DNA of 64,000 nucleotides from Owenia fusiformis (Eukaryota; Annelida; Polychaeta; Sabellida; Oweniidae). The position numbers and the translations under genes are program-made. The stretch covers positions 11,425,196 through 11,489,195 of the forward strand of contig CAIIXF020000004.1 of the NCBI GenBank assembly GCA_903813345.2, in the 5' to 3' direction. The notes under the pieces were generated by a model. The model saw nothing but the letters and a program-made list of their open reading frames with translations, was not told the DNA's origin and searched no databases. This document shows positions 12,083-25,200 of this stretch, piece after piece. The number at the start of each line of letters is the position of its first letter. The stretch's first letter is position 1.

Positions 12083-14496
12083 TACAGAAGATTTCAATCT
12101 GGACGCTACGATCACTGTCTAAGATATCATTAGACAACTATTGCCCTTCACTGTGGAGGAACTCTCTGGTAAAGGGTGTTGGTTATGAAAACAGATGTGT
12201 TTTCGTAACAAAATGGCGCAACAGTTATTCGGTAAAAAATTGTTTTTTCATGATTACATGATCACGAGATAAAGGCAAAATCATCACTCCCTCTTTCCAC
12301 AATCGTAAGTCATCATCTTAAAGCCCCCCTCACATATGAACGAAAACCCCTTTACGTCAACTTGCGTATAGTGGCGAATAGGAAATTAGTCAAATTCGTT
12401 CTCATTAGTACGAGTTCGTGACAGTACGTCGCAGCGTTTACCTCGGTTGAAATTAGTCTTTTTCGTCGGAAAATTTTGAACATGTTCAAAAAATTGCAGC
12501 GAATAAAAGTTTCGTGTGTCATTCGTTGAAATTCGTTTCAATGCGTTAACGATCGGTTAACCTTCGCATTGGCTTCATCAAGTGACGTTAAAGGTCGCTG
12601 GGGATAAGGTCGTATCCCCATAATTTGCATATCAAGCGACTGACGACGCAGGGGTGGATCTAGGAACCAACAAGGGGGGGGGGGGGCCCAAATTTCAGGT
12701 CAGAGAAAAAAACGTTCTTGACGAAATTACATTTTCGAGCGATTTCTTCCATTGAACACCCTATCTACACATAAAAGAAAGTCATTCTGAAATAAGTGGG
12801 TGGCATTTTTTGGTGTCACCCTGTATTCAATATGGCTCTTCTGACATTCCTAACATAGTCTACCTTAATTAAGAGGTCGTAGTCAACACAGATTTGAAAT
12901 TCATACAGTGATCATCCATTGGGAATGTTATTAACACGTACAATTGGTTACCATGCCAAGCAATTATTGTAATTACTTCAGTTTGAATGAAATATCCCTA
13001 TGTTTTATGGTTTTGGGTCGTAATATTTGATATTAGAATGGAAGGGGAGGGGTGTTGGACACTGTTTCTTTTGACGCTTGAATTTCATTTGGGATAGTTG
13101 GGGTTTGTTTAAGATTTTGTTTCTCTTGTGTTTTCTGATCATGTTTGGTATTTTCCCTTTGATATTATATCAATACATTTCTTATTATTAGACTCGTAAA
13201 ACAAAAATACGTTTAAACTAGTTTTTACAATTTATGTCAGGCAAATTACACTTAATTTCAAGTTGACACAGTGCTTTAGATTATTTCTCAAAGTCCAACC
13301 TTTAATTTGGCACGATCCTGTCTTGCCATGGTACACTTCCTGCTGGAGCTCGAGAGTTGACCCAGTGCTTCAGAGTATTTCTCACAATCTTCCCCTTTTT
13401 GTTTGCTGTGTTGTGGCCTCTGATATTGACAGCCCTGACATCTTCCAAGTTGCGATCTCTCCTCCATTCCCCAGGAACCATGTCGCCTCTTCTGTCCTCT
13501 TGGTCAATCAGTGCATTTTGCATTGTAGGGTACCTCATTCTCACCAAGTTGTGGAGAATGCAGCATGTCTTGACTATCAGCCTCGCTGTGGATGGCTTAT
13601 GGTTCATCGTTGAGAGGAGTACCTGAAATGTTATTATGCGTTAAATTGAATTAATTTGAAAATACGGATTAATAGTTAAACTGTTATAGGTCGAGTACAA
13701 AACATACTATTTTCATGTCTCAATTAGTGGAAGTTCGAATGAAGTCTCATTTCCTCGAAGTCGAATAAACGTATCTAGATAGTCCCAGGAACTTGGAGTT
13801 TAACTGTTTGTTTCGGCGACAAATATTATAAATTACAATGTACCTGGAATCGGTTGGCCAAAATTCCAAAGGCGTTTTCTGAAACCCTCCTAGCCCTCGA
13901 TAACCGGTAGTTTAGAATTCTTTCCTCTCTAGTGAGGGTTCTATGTCCATAGGGCTTCTGCATGTGATCACTGAGGCTGAATGCGTCATCCCCTACCAAG
14001 AAAAAAGGCATATCAACGGTGTCGTTGGGAAATGGCTGTTGGTGCTGAAAATGCGATCGAACCATCCTGCACCATCTCCAAGAATTCCGATGCATTATAG
14101 ATCCTGGCATCTCCACTTGAACCATATCCTGAAATTATACAAGAGTAAGAGGATAAAATATTGTCAGTATACATTGCAAATATAGCTAATTGTATTAAAT
14201 CTATATAATTATAAAATTAATGCAGTAACGTATGTAGAGCTTACTCACCACTCAGATCACACCACACGAACTTGTAGTCTGAGTCGACAATTCCCAGTAA
14301 GATGATGCTGTAGAAACCCTTATAATTATAATATAAGGAACCAGAGCTATTAGGCTTTCTGATGACTATGTGTTTGCCATCAATTGCAGCAACGCACTTT
14401 GGAAAGTTCCACTTCTCGAGGAAACCATCAGCCAATTGTTTCCATTCTTCAGGTGTGGAGGGGGCAGTCATGACCTCATCAACATATTCGTCACAT

Positions 14497-15644
14497 CGTC
14501 CCATTATTTCCACATTGTTACAATTGCATTTTCGCTGATATTGAGAAATCAGAGGTTGAAGTTTAGGTCTTCATAACTTTTGAGTAGTCATTTTTAAAAA
14601 CTTATTTTTTCGTATAGGTAATCATGTGTATGTGTAGGCCTTGCAGAGCAAAAATCACTGATTAAAAATAAATAGAACACATCTTTTTTTATTGTTTCTT
14701 TTTTTTGAAATACCAAAATATCCCTGAAAACTGAATTTTTATTCACTTCCATTTTGTTATTGTCTCATTTACCATTATTCTGCCTATCTAATTATAAAGA
14801 ATATGGCTTGTGTTCCATTTTGACTGATAAGGCACTGGATGAGCTTGGTCCATGTTTTTGCTTACAGTATTGCATTTATCTAATTATGGTAATTATTTGA
14901 AGTATATCATTTCTCATTGATTTTGAAAATAATAGGGTCTAGTTTTTCAGCATCTGCGAATTATTGCCATTTATACCCCCCTGGCTACTTTTATGAGGGG
15001 GTACTATGATAATCATCCATAATTTCTGTTATATACCTTCAATCACATTCATATTTCTAGGGATTATGTATCTATGTATAATTAGCTGCTATGACAAGTT
15101 TGATCATGATTGGTCAAGTGGTTGCCATAACAACACAACATAAGTGCGAAAAAATGTAAATATTTCGGATAAAGCCACCAGATCTTTAAAATGTACATGA
15201 CAAAGGTAAAGAGAGGCTATAACAGGGTCAGTAATTGATTATGTTCACTGAATGAACTTTGTTACAAATAATGTCAAATCTGCTTTCTTTTGTTTGTACT
15301 ACATGTATGGTGTCATGATTTATGATCTCCTTTGTTAATTACGCGCAAAGTATACTAGTAAGAGATTGTCCCATTATTTCCACATTGTTATAACTATTAG
15401 TCACATGATCAGAATTATGAATCTGATTGGCTCTACTGCCTACCCAAACAGATATGACAAGGGCCTAATCTTTTTTTCCTCATTTTGCACTTATAACAAT
15501 GTGGCACTGGATATCTCCAAACGGAGATGAGATCCATTGAAATGGACCTCAGAAATGAATTCCTCGTGAAAAATTGAGAAAGATAGTATACTTATCTCAA
15601 AACCTGTAAAAAGTGAGTTATAACAATGTGGAAATAATGGGACG
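14497..15644. mobile_element. 1148-bp non-autonomous element with 4-bp duplication (ACAT)
   Basis: The ends cgtcccattatttccacatt and aatgtggaaataatgggacg are inverted repeats. ACAT occurs on both sides (14493-14496 and 15645-15648). Removing the element and one ACAT restores the Harbinger reading frame (…CQAI/CDEYV…), which proves the boundaries. A second internal start of the same terminus lies at 15369, so the element may be composite. Related copies: 50632-51296 (right part) and 22902-22997 (left end only). Family unassigned. Confidence 0.85.
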
Positions 15645-16048
15645 ACATATAGCTTGACAGACTTCTCTTACCACTACAGGCCCTACAGAGAGGGTATTCT
15701 CAGCAACCCGCCAGGAGTACTGCATGTCAGAGTACTTGGCACCAGAAACCAGGTGGCGAATAGTGGCAGCTAGTTTGAGGCCTGGACCTAAAGGCTCTCT
15801 GTACCAGCTATGTTGTTTCCATAGCCGAGGACGGACCCTCTCAAAGATTTCGTCATACATTTCTGTTGGCATACAGAGGAACTTTTTGAATGTTCTGGGG
15901 TCCTCTCTTCTCAGCTCCACCATGAGCTTATCATATATGCCGAATTGGCGCCGTCTCTCTGGATTCAACCATTGTCTCCTCCAGATGCCACGTCCTCTGG
16001 CTCCCCTTCTCCGCCTAAAACGGCCTCTGATGAACTCATGAATGTTAA

Positions 16049-16462
16049 GGTCAGGGTGCATGATGGGAAATTTTTTGCATTCCTCAATTGAGTCACATGT
16101 TATTTTTCAAACAAGAATCACTCCTTCCCTTCATTGTCTATATTTTCAAGTTTTGCACAAAGAGTGCACTTATGTGCCTAGAAAAGACTTGTGAGAAGAT
16201 TGTTTTGATAAAGTGTATAAAAAACAAGAAAATTCAGTGAAAAAAATCAGAAAATTTTCAGAAAAATTTTTCACTTAATTTTCTCATTTTTTATACATTT
16301 TACAAAACAAACCTTCTCACAAGGCTTTTCTAGGCACATAAGTGCATTCTTTGTGCAAACTTGGAAGATGTAGACAATGTGGGGAAGGAGTTATTCATGT
16401 TTGAAAAATAACATGTGACTCAATTGAGGAATGTAGAAAATTTCCCAACATGCACCCTGTCC
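16049..16462. mobile_element. 414-bp piggyBac-type MITE (TTAA target)
   Basis: The ends ggtcagggtgcatgatggga and tcccaacatgcaccctgtcc are inverted repeats. TTAA borders both ends (16045-16048, 16463-16466). The arms pair over most of their length, for example caattgagtcacatgttatttt near 16085 with its complement near 16410. Removing the element with one TTAA rejoins the transposase frame as QQLNIHEF. The TTAA target points to piggyBac mobilisation. Confidence 0.85.
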
Positions 16463-17248
16463 TTAAGTTGCTGCGTTAAAACTTCTTGCTGGGCCATAGC
16501 AGCCACATACTGCAGCCTCAGTCGATCTGTGTTTTCCATGACAAAATAATTATTTGATTTAATTTGGCATTCTCTCAATTATCCAGCTTAACGTATATCC
16601 AATTCGTAAGTATTCGTTCCACTGCGTACAAGGTTGCAAACTGCCGCAATGGTTCGTAATGGTTCGTCAGTCGCTTGATATGCAAACTATGGGGATACGA
16701 CCTTATCCCCAGCGACCTGTGACGAAGCCAATGCGAAGGTTAACCGATCGTTAACGCATTGAAACGAATTTCAACGAATGACACACGAAACTTTTATTCG
16801 CTGAAATTTTTTGAACATGTTCAAAATTTTCCGACGAAAAAGACTAATTTTAACCAAGGTAAACGCTGACAAACGCATCTATACGAACACTGCGACGTAC
16901 TGTCACGAACTCGTACTAATGAGAACGAATTTGACTAATTTCCTATTCGCCACTATACGCAAGTTGACGTAAAGGGGTTTTCGTTCATATGTGAGGGGGG
17001 CTTTATGCTTCAGACAATGTAAGCTTTTTTGCGAACGGATTACTTCATAAGACTCCAAAATCATAAATATACTTCCTTGCTTAAGTAAACTTGTTGAATT
17101 TATACACTTTTTATCCCATGGTTGCAAGAATATAGATCGAATATTACGTGAATATATATTTGATATGTGGATAAGTATCATATCTTAGCAAAAAATTCTC
17201 ATTCTCAAATCAACTAATATCAATTTTAAACAATGGAAAATCACTTCT

Positions 17249-17312
17249 TAAAAAGTGATATTCAATGGTTTCAAAAGTGATATTCGACGGTTTTTAAAGT
17301 GATATTCGATGG
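17249..17312. repeat. Short tandem repeat, 'aaaagtgatattcgatggttt' unit
   Basis: About three units of 21-23 bp. The same unit, preceded by the same roughly 100-bp sequence (ccatggttgcaagaatatagatcgaatat), recurs at 30658-30862. The two loci are therefore copies of one interspersed repeat ending in this microrepeat. Confidence 0.6.
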
Positions 17313-17372
17313 TTTCGATTTTTACTTATTTTCATTTTTTTAAACCATTAGACATTTTCTTTTTTTTAAAAA

Positions 17373-18010
17373 AAACGCAACCCAAAGCAATCGCTATATC
17401 ATGGAAAATACTAATTCAATTATGTTCATTTTTTCAGAAATGAAAGAAGAGCCTGTGCATATGTAAAGCTACTGTAGATGGTTAGTTGTAAAACATGATG
17501 CCTTGATGACATGATGCTCAAAAACAGTTGTACTAGAAAAATACGAAAAACGCAGTCACGGGTGACTGCAACTGCAAAAAACTAAACTCTTTCACCATAG
17601 TGTTTTGGCTCTTCGAATTTGGCACAAATCATCTCCATTCAATGTATGGTAATGTATCTATATTGTGAAATCAAAATCACTTCAGGGACTTTTTGACCAT
17701 GGCTGTAAAGTCCCTGGACTGATTTTGATGAAACTCCACAAATTCACCACGCCATCGAGCTTTACATGCACAGTCTCTTTTTTTCTTTTCTGAAAAAATA
17801 AAGTATTTTCCAATATTAAAGCGCTTTTCCATTCATGTCTTTCATATTTTTCTGATTCTAATGCCCTTTGAGCAGGTGTCCAAGACATCATGTTTTACAA
17901 CTAACTAACAATAGGAGCTTTGCATACACAGTCTCTTCTTTCTTTCCTGAAAAAATGAACACAATTGGACTAGTATTTTGTAAAATAGCAATTTCTTTGG
18001 GTTGCGTTTT
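17373..18010. mobile_element. 638-bp fold-back element
   Basis: aaaacgcaacccaaagcaat on the left pairs with tttctttgggttgcgtttt on the right. The arms continue to pair inward (gttagttgtaaaacatgatg near 17481 with catcatgttttacaactaac near 17886). No coding content of its own. Confidence 0.65.
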
Positions 18011-18099
18011 ACCCTGTACAATAAGAGTAGGATAATAAGAACATACTATGATTTTGAGGAATATCATTTTTTTAATATACTCGACTTTCGCTCTCTCGT

Positions 18100-20500
18100 G
18101 CAAATATCAATATCACCCTTCGTCGATAAAAAAAGAAGTAAATAAATAAAAATACGTTATTGCGGAGGGATTTGATGTGGTGAATATCACAAGGATGATA
18201 TCAATATTTCCCGAGGGAACGCAGTGACCGATATCATATCCGAGGGATATTCCCCATATCATCCCGACGGGTGAATATCGACATTATACATTGTAGCATG
18301 GTCAAGACCCGGGGGTCAAGAGCAATATCTACCTCAAAAACCATCTGTTTGATGAGAAAACAATAATATAATTTTTGAAAAATTAACGTTACATGTGTTT
18401 CATATCATAACTGTCAAAACATAAAAATGTCGTTTGGAAATTAGCCTAATTTAAATAGATGACGCGAATGGGAAAAGAACCACAGAAAATCCCCAAAAGA
18501 TTTCCCCGGGCGGGATAATAGAATTAGCGGGATGATATCGATATCAAACCTGATATCACCCCGCTAATTCCAATATCATCCCTGATATAATCCCTATCCC
18601 AAATATGTGATTTATCACTTGGCGTTATATACTGTACCTGATATTGCTCTGACCAAACTGATAAATAGAGGTTATTTAATGGGAGGGATGGAGTATGAAT
18701 CTTATTTCGAGGGAAAATATATGATATTGACCAAAGAAAATATCATATTGACCGAGGGCGACAGCACGAGTGTTAATATGATATTTTCCGAGGCCAATAT
18801 CATATTTTCTCGAGGAAAAAATCATATTTTATCACGACTATCAATAACCTATTTATTCCATAGTATTTCTCTGAAACTTGTTTTGGATGTCGTCACCCAA
18901 TGATGGTGGCATTAAATGATACAATCTAATTTATCGAATGACATTTTCAACTTTTATTAACAAATTTTAAAATAGAAATAATTTATATTATTTATCCAAT
19001 TTTCGATTTTTGAGACAATTTATAGTTAATAAATTAATATTGTTAAACTGTTAATATGTATGAAATAATAAAACAAATATTGATTGGAATACACCCCCAG
19101 AAATATATACAGGTATTGCACTCAACATCATTCAATATTTGTATATTATTATATCACTGTCACATTCGGATCATAGTATACTATAATAACACAATATTAG
19201 TCTCCTGAAATTTTCTTATAGTTCTGATACGGAATTTTGGCTGATACGGGATCCAATACGGAATTTTGGCTGATACGTGATCTGATATGCGATTTTTTGA
19301 ATATCAATTCTATTCCCTGAACTATTTTCCCGGGGAAAACATGTTATTATTGAATAAAAAATGATGTTCCCTAAAGACATCCCATAAATACATTATATTA
19401 ACGATTATATTTAGCGTTGAAAACAAGAAGTGTCATTGGTTCTTCCCTAAACTGTAATAAAACTTCAGCTGGAATATTGAAGATGTTTAATAAAGTTTAT
19501 TTGATATTTTCAATTTGCCAGGTGTTATATTATCGACTAAGACACTTAACTTATAGGGGTCAATTTGGTTTTATTAAAGTCCCCATGTTAAGTTTGAATA
19601 TCTGGTTTTATCATTCGTTTACTATTTGTCATGACTTTAAGAGTTTTTTTAGAGATTTTTGAAAAAGAAATTGAAGAAACTGTCAGTTTTTAATATCTCA
19701 AATTTCCCGCCATTTTTCAAATAAAAGTTGAACTTTTTCAATCATCAAATATTCCATTAGTCGTCACGAAGACGGCTCGTTATCGTGATGGTGAGCTTCC
19801 CGCTTTTTTGTCATCGCGATTTCAGGAAAACCACTAATGGGATTTTCTCCAAACTTGCATACATGATAGAGGATGTCAAGTTCTAGAGTTAATTAACTTA
19901 ACAAGTAGTTTTTGAAAAAAATATATTTTTTTCTCAAATTCGTGAAGTGAACACGTTTTGACCATATCAAAACATTTTTGCGTGTTTTGCTAAACATGGC
20001 AAGCATATATATGGTTATAGCTACCATATGAGGAGAGAGATGGTTTGGCAAGGAATATTCCTTTAACTGTTTTTACCTTTGACCCAAACGTCTGCCGGGT
20101 GCGGGGGTCAATCCGACTTTTAAGAATCAATATTTCATGAATTTCAATTGTATTGGCATAAGTTCCAACTACCATAACTTTGCCCCTCTACCCCCTAATC
20201 ACCTTGGTTTTTACGCCAAAAAGTGTCTTATATCTGTTGCTCAAGGAAAATAACGGAGACAGAAAAACAATTTGCAAAAAGTACTGTCGAAAAACATCTA
20301 GAGGGAGGGGGGTCGAATTGATCCCCCTGCAGAATGTTAGGGTGTAAATTACTATTTTTGAAGATTGATAGATTTGAACTTTATATGTAGGACTATTCAA
20401 GACGGCATATTGAGAAGATGCATTAATGAAGCAGGTGATTCCCTTGACAACACATTTTATTAGAACCAATCAACAACAAGTCTAACAAACAACTGTTGCC
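18100..20500. other. Non-coding AT-rich stretch rich in 'gatatcat' motifs
   Basis: Between 18100 and 19330 the words gatatcat, aatatcat and cccgaggg recur on both strands, as in a degenerate interspersed repeat; a similar patch is at 43090-43390. No convincing exon or promoter is visible before the TATA box at 20521. Confidence 0.5.
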
Positions 20501-20520
20501 AATGGTTATCGCAGATGCTG

Positions 20521-20527
20521 TATAAAA
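20521..20527 (+). promoter_or_regulatory. TATA box of the modular peptide-precursor gene
   Basis: tataaaa lies about 30 bases before a short leader that ends in a splice donor (gaacgaaag/gtaagaac at 20579/20580). The spacing suits transcription start near 20550. Inferred from position; the first coding exon follows at 21292. Confidence 0.5.
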
Positions 20528-20549
20528 CCGAACATTCATCTCACCCAAG

Positions 20550-20579
20550 CAGCTGTTAAGCAAGAAAGGAGAACGAAAG
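20550..20579 (+). other. Probable non-coding first exon (5' leader)
   Basis: Purine-rich leader after the TATA box, ending in a strong donor AAG/GTAAGA. A second possible donor (gattgag/gtatgtg) lies near 20613. The link to the coding exon at 21292 is inferred. Confidence 0.4.
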
Positions 20580-21291
20580 GTAAGAACAACGACATCGGTG
20601 ATTCAAGATTGAGGTATGTGTATTGTTTAGAAGCAAATTAAATAACTTGAAATATGCAAACATATGCAGTCATTATCTATTACATGATATTTTTTTAATA
20701 ATAACGCCAATGACTGAACCGAGTAAATTGTGTTCTAATAACGAAATTTTTGAATGCATATTTTATTCAATCTATTTCTTATGTATATAATAACCTACTT
20801 CTCTGAATGAGACTCATTGACCTTGGTATTGCCTTAACGTGACACGGACTCATATTTTAGTCTGATTCTAAAAACTCTCAAGTATTAATTGTTAAAAAGC
20901 TTTTTTCCAAAATAAGTTGACCTACCATCGTTACTTCAAAATATGGACAATCAACAAGGAGGATTGGCTCCCGGAGTGCAACTTCGTTATTCTGTTTCAT
21001 ATATGGGCATGTCGTGATACAAAGTTCGAATTCAAACAACCGCCATTTTGTTCTCTTCGACATTTGAATCGTGCATTTCGGTCTTATTTCCAAACGAAAA
21101 ATTCCAAAACTCACAAGAAATGATCGAGATATTGGTTCGAATCTTTTGAACTGTTTATTTTGAATTTATAGTCGGTTATAATCTTAGAAAATAACGACAT
21201 TTCGACGTTTTCATTGTTGGAAAATATCGATCAGTGTCGATCCTGGGAGCCAATCCTCCTTGGACAATTAGTAAGTTTTTTTGTATATCAG

Positions 21292-21413
21292 ATGCAGTCA
21301 CTTTCGAGGATGTGCCTTGGCGTTGCAGTTGCATTAGTGTGTAGCGTATTAACAGAAGGAAGATCGCTACCAAAGGGCTCTGTGGACGATCGCATAGCAA
21401 ACCTCTTTAGGAG
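21292..21413 (+). CDS. Peptide precursor exon A1 (signal peptide)
   Basis: Acceptor ttgtatatcag/ATG, so translation starts with the first codon of the exon. An earlier in-frame Met is absent from the exon. Signal peptide, then RSLPKGSVDDRIANLFRR. Donor AG/GTAAG, phase 2. Confidence 0.75.
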
Positions 21414-22266
21414 GTAAGAAAACAAAGCTTGTATTCTCGAATGCAACTTTCGGTTAGCAACTACCGATTCATGAAAAACATTTAAAAATAAATCAGGCAA
21501 ACCGAGGTGGCAGAACATTTATTTTCTCAAAACTAGCAATGGTAAATGCAATTTACTAATAGCCAGTTATTGTTTACATACTGTACCTCAAGTTATTGTG
21601 TAATATTTTGATGCGTATATATTCACTATTTTGTAACTCCATGCATATTTAGATGAAACAAATGACTTAAAATAGCCATGAAATGGAAAGAAATTGGGAG
21701 AGGGGAGACAAATAAAATCATTTCTCCAAAAATAATAAAGATATGGTAATAGGGACAACTGTCCCTACCTTCCCTTAAGCCGTGGAAGATATCGTTGAAC
21801 CGTGGCAACAAATTATCATACTCCATAGTTACCATGTCATAGGGCTATTTAGTTCATATATCAATGTATAACGTTAACTATAAAGTAGTTTATTCGATAA
21901 AAAAAACTAAAAATATCGAAATCGACACTCCTCGTCCGCCATCTTTGATGCGACGCTTGATACTGACCAGTGAAGAGGCAAATTAAAGTTAAATGGGAAA
22001 AAATGCAATAATAAGACATTATTGTCATTGATTCGGTTCAAATAAACGTCTCAATTATGTCCTGTAAAAGTTTGAGAAGTGATCGTCTCACCTGCGTCAT
22101 GCCTGGTTACTTTATATATGTATTTATTCATGTATATATTTATTTATCTATTTATTTATTCATTTATTTATTACTTCGGACTAAATTAACGTCTCAATTA
22201 TGTCCTGTCAAAGCGATTATCTAACCTGCGTCATGCCAGGTTGTATAATTTTATTTATTTGTTTGT

Positions 22267-22298
<32 letters not shown>

Positions 22299-25200
22299 TT
22301 TAATTAATTAATTTATCTATTTAGCCTCCAATACTGAACACTATTATTAACTTGGAAAAATAGAGGTAAGGAAACGAAACATATCACCGAGGAGTGGATG
22401 TCACAACCACAACAAGTGGACAAATACTTGCGATATGTTTTACCCTGCCGCAAATCAAAACGCAAATATGGTGCATCTTTGAGTGCCGTTTAATATTTTT
22501 GCGGTTGTTTTGTGGTGTTTTTGGGAATCATCCAATTATCTGATTACGTTTCCATCTATATCATCAAAAGTATTGTTGAATCGTATGTATACAATATCAT
22601 TAAAACAATTTTTTAAGCTTGTAAATCCTTCAAAAATCGTGTTTATAATGCGAATACGACGTACACGAGTCTGCAAGTGACAATCGAAAAGAACTAAAAT
22701 GTTTCATACTTTTAAATCGCAAAATCCCTTGGGATTTTGAGTACTTCGGGGGATGTGAACATGGAGTTGATTAAACAAATGATATCTAATGGTCCGCCAA
22801 GAATATTTAAAAACGAACAATCCGTACTAGGTCATCTTAAGACTTTATAGCAATAGGATTTCCCGTAACTGGGAACCTCCAGATATGAACAGGAGACATT
22901 TCGTCCCATTATTTCCACATTGTTACAATTGCATTTTTGCTGATATTGAGAAATCAGATGTCTTCATAACTTTTGAATAGTCATTCTTAAAAACTTAAAA
23001 TAGCCATGGAATGGAAAGAAATTGGGAGCGGGGAGACAAATAAAATCATTTCTCCAAAAATAATAAAGATATGGTAATAGGGACAACTGTCCCTACCTTC
23101 CCTTAAGCCGTGGAAGATATCGTTGAACCGTGGCAACAAATTATCATACTCCATAGTTACCATGTCATAGCGCTATTTAGTTAATATATCAATGTATAAC
23201 GTTAACTATAAAGTAGTTTATTCGATAAAAAAAACTAAAAATATCGAAATCGACACTCCTCGTCCGCCATCTTTGATGCGACGCTTGATACTGACCAGTG
23301 AAGAGGCAAATTAAAGTTAAATGGGAAAAAATGCAATAATAAGACATTATTGTCATTGATTCGGTTCAAATAAACGTCTCAATTATGTCCTGTAAAAGTT
23401 TGAGAAGTGATCGTCTCACCTGCGTCATGCCTGGTTACTTTATATATGTATGTATTCATGTATATATTTATTTATCTATTTATTTATTCATTTATTTATT
23501 ACTTCGGACTAAATTAACGTCTCAATTATGTCCTGTCAAAGCGATTATCTAACCTGCGTCATGCCAGGTTGTATAATTTTATTTATTTGTTTATTTATTT
23601 ATTTATTTAATTTAATTAATTTATTTATTTATTTATTTATTTAGCCTCCAATACTGAACACTATTATTAACTTGGAAAAATAGAGGTAATGAAACTAAAC
23701 ATATCACCGAGGAGTGGACGTCACAACCACAACAATATTATTTTTCTTACAGGGATGCCAATGGCTTGCTCGCTGTAAAATCTATTAAACGGGGTGATTT
23801 GCTCCCATCTAATTCATCCGACTCTGAATATCACAGGCGTGGTCCTTCCGACAAGTACGTTCAGATAAGTTCTTACGGCCCTTCATTATTGGCAGTTGAT
23901 CATTTTACGATATCATGATTTATTTAGTTATTACAGGGTGTCCCAGAACTCATGAGAATTATTGGAGGGAGATATAAGGCATGGGTGATTTTTCTTCAAA
24001 TTTGGTACACTTATTAAACACCCTTTGGGGAATAACTGACATGAATTTCAGGCAGATATCTTTGATATTTTCGAATTTATTGACATTTGAATTTTACATC
24101 GCCACAAACCCCGGAGTTATCTGGCAAAAAAAACAGTTTATGTCACATTTTGTCAATTTTATACAAATTCTCAACTATAAAACCAAAGTTTTTTTGTATT
24201 TATAAGCTTAGTACAGCATTTTTCTCATATTGATGATGCACTTTGATAAAACGATATATAAACTTTGATAGAGACCCAACACATCAACAGATTGTACATT
24301 TGGTTTGCTGAAAGATCATAATGACATGTTCCTGAGGGACTGAAAGAAATGTCCCCATTTGTTTGCCAATATGATCTTGCATATTGACAATGCACCAGTG
24401 AATAAGTCACTACATGCATGTCAGTAGTGCATCCAATTTACTTTCTATTGAGACTTCACAGTATATAGTAGCTCCATATACTTGCCAGATTTTGCTCTAC
24501 TAGACTTTTGATTTATTTGGGGACCTTAAACAAAGGTGAGCCTAACCATGTCACTGTTAAAACGGAGGAAGAATTGAGTCATGTTGTTTCAGAAGACCCT
24601 ACATAAATGGCTATTGGACGACTTGGGAATGTGTATAAAGAGAAGTTGAAAAGACGACATCAACTGCAGATAATATGCTATAATAACTCTGTAGAGATGT
24701 GTTAGCTGAATATGTATGATCCTATTAAATAATGTACTGAAATGCTGAAATAATTCAATGAAAACAATGCTATTAGAGTAGAGAAGTTGTATAAATATTA
24801 TCAAAATGTGACGTAAATTGTTGTATTTCTCTAACTACTCCAGGGTTTGTGGCGATGTAGAATTCAAATGTCAATAAATTCGGAAATATAAAAGATATGT
24901 GCCTGAAATTCATGTCAGTTATTCTTCAATGTTGGTTTATTAAGTGCACTTAATTTGAAGGAAAATCATTCATGCCTTATAGCTCCCTCAAAAAATTCTC
25001 ATGAGTTCTGGGTTACCCTGTAGTTTCATTATTGGCAGGTGGCCATTTTGCGATGTTATTAGTTTCATTATTGGCAGGTGGCCATTTTGCGATATCATGA
25101 TTTATTTAGTTATTAGTTCCATCACTGACAGGTGACCATTTTACGATATGGATCGATATGAATTTATTTTCTTATTAGTTCTATTATAGGCAGTTGATAA

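Larger units (their letters stand above)
13302..16539 (-). pseudogene. Harbinger transposase (DDE nuclease), broken by two insertions and a frameshift
   Basis: Reading starts at MENTDRLRLQYVAAMA (16539). It runs to 16463, skips the TTAA-flanked insert, resumes at 16048 (LNIHEFIRG, then a basic stretch RGRFRRRRGARGRG), skips the second insert (15644-14497), and resumes at CDEYVDEVM to 14249. Exon 2 is 14128-13844 and exon 3 is 13622-13302. DDE residues are visible: the D in AAIDGKHI, the second D in VGDDAFSLSDHMQKPY, and the E in RRVSENAFGIL. In exon 2 the frame entering from exon 1 (GYGSSGDARIYNASEF, typical of the family) ends at a stop near 14025. The conserved DDAF block is in another frame, so a one-base indel lies around 14030-14090. 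Exon 3 has KTCCILHNL, another family hallmark. Three independent defects make it inactive. Confidence 0.85.
12321..17003 (-). mobile_element. PIF/Harbinger DNA transposon, about 4.7 kb, with two nested insertions
   Basis: The ends aagcccccctcacatatgaa (left) and its complement ttcatatgtgaggggggctt (right) begin inverted repeats of about 330 bp (12321-12655 and 16660-17003). They share the sequence around gtatagtggcgaataggaa and gtcgtatccccat. A Harbinger-type nuclease gene runs on the minus strand. The flank could be TA on both sides; a clean 3-bp duplication expected for Harbinger is not obvious. I saw no second (Myb/SANT-like) gene. Two later elements sit inside the transposase gene (14497-15644, 16049-16462). 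A mobile-element relic. Confidence 0.85.

Noticed and set aside
13263-13626. Plus-strand open frames over Harbinger exon 3
   Set aside because: Antisense shadows of the conserved minus-strand coding exon.
13826-14125. 99-codon frame starting MVQVEMPGSIM in the Harbinger gene
   Set aside because: Its first part is a shadow. The frame that continues from exon 1 reads GYGSSGDARIYNASEF, the expected family sequence. Only the later part (DDAFSL…) is real, after a frameshift.
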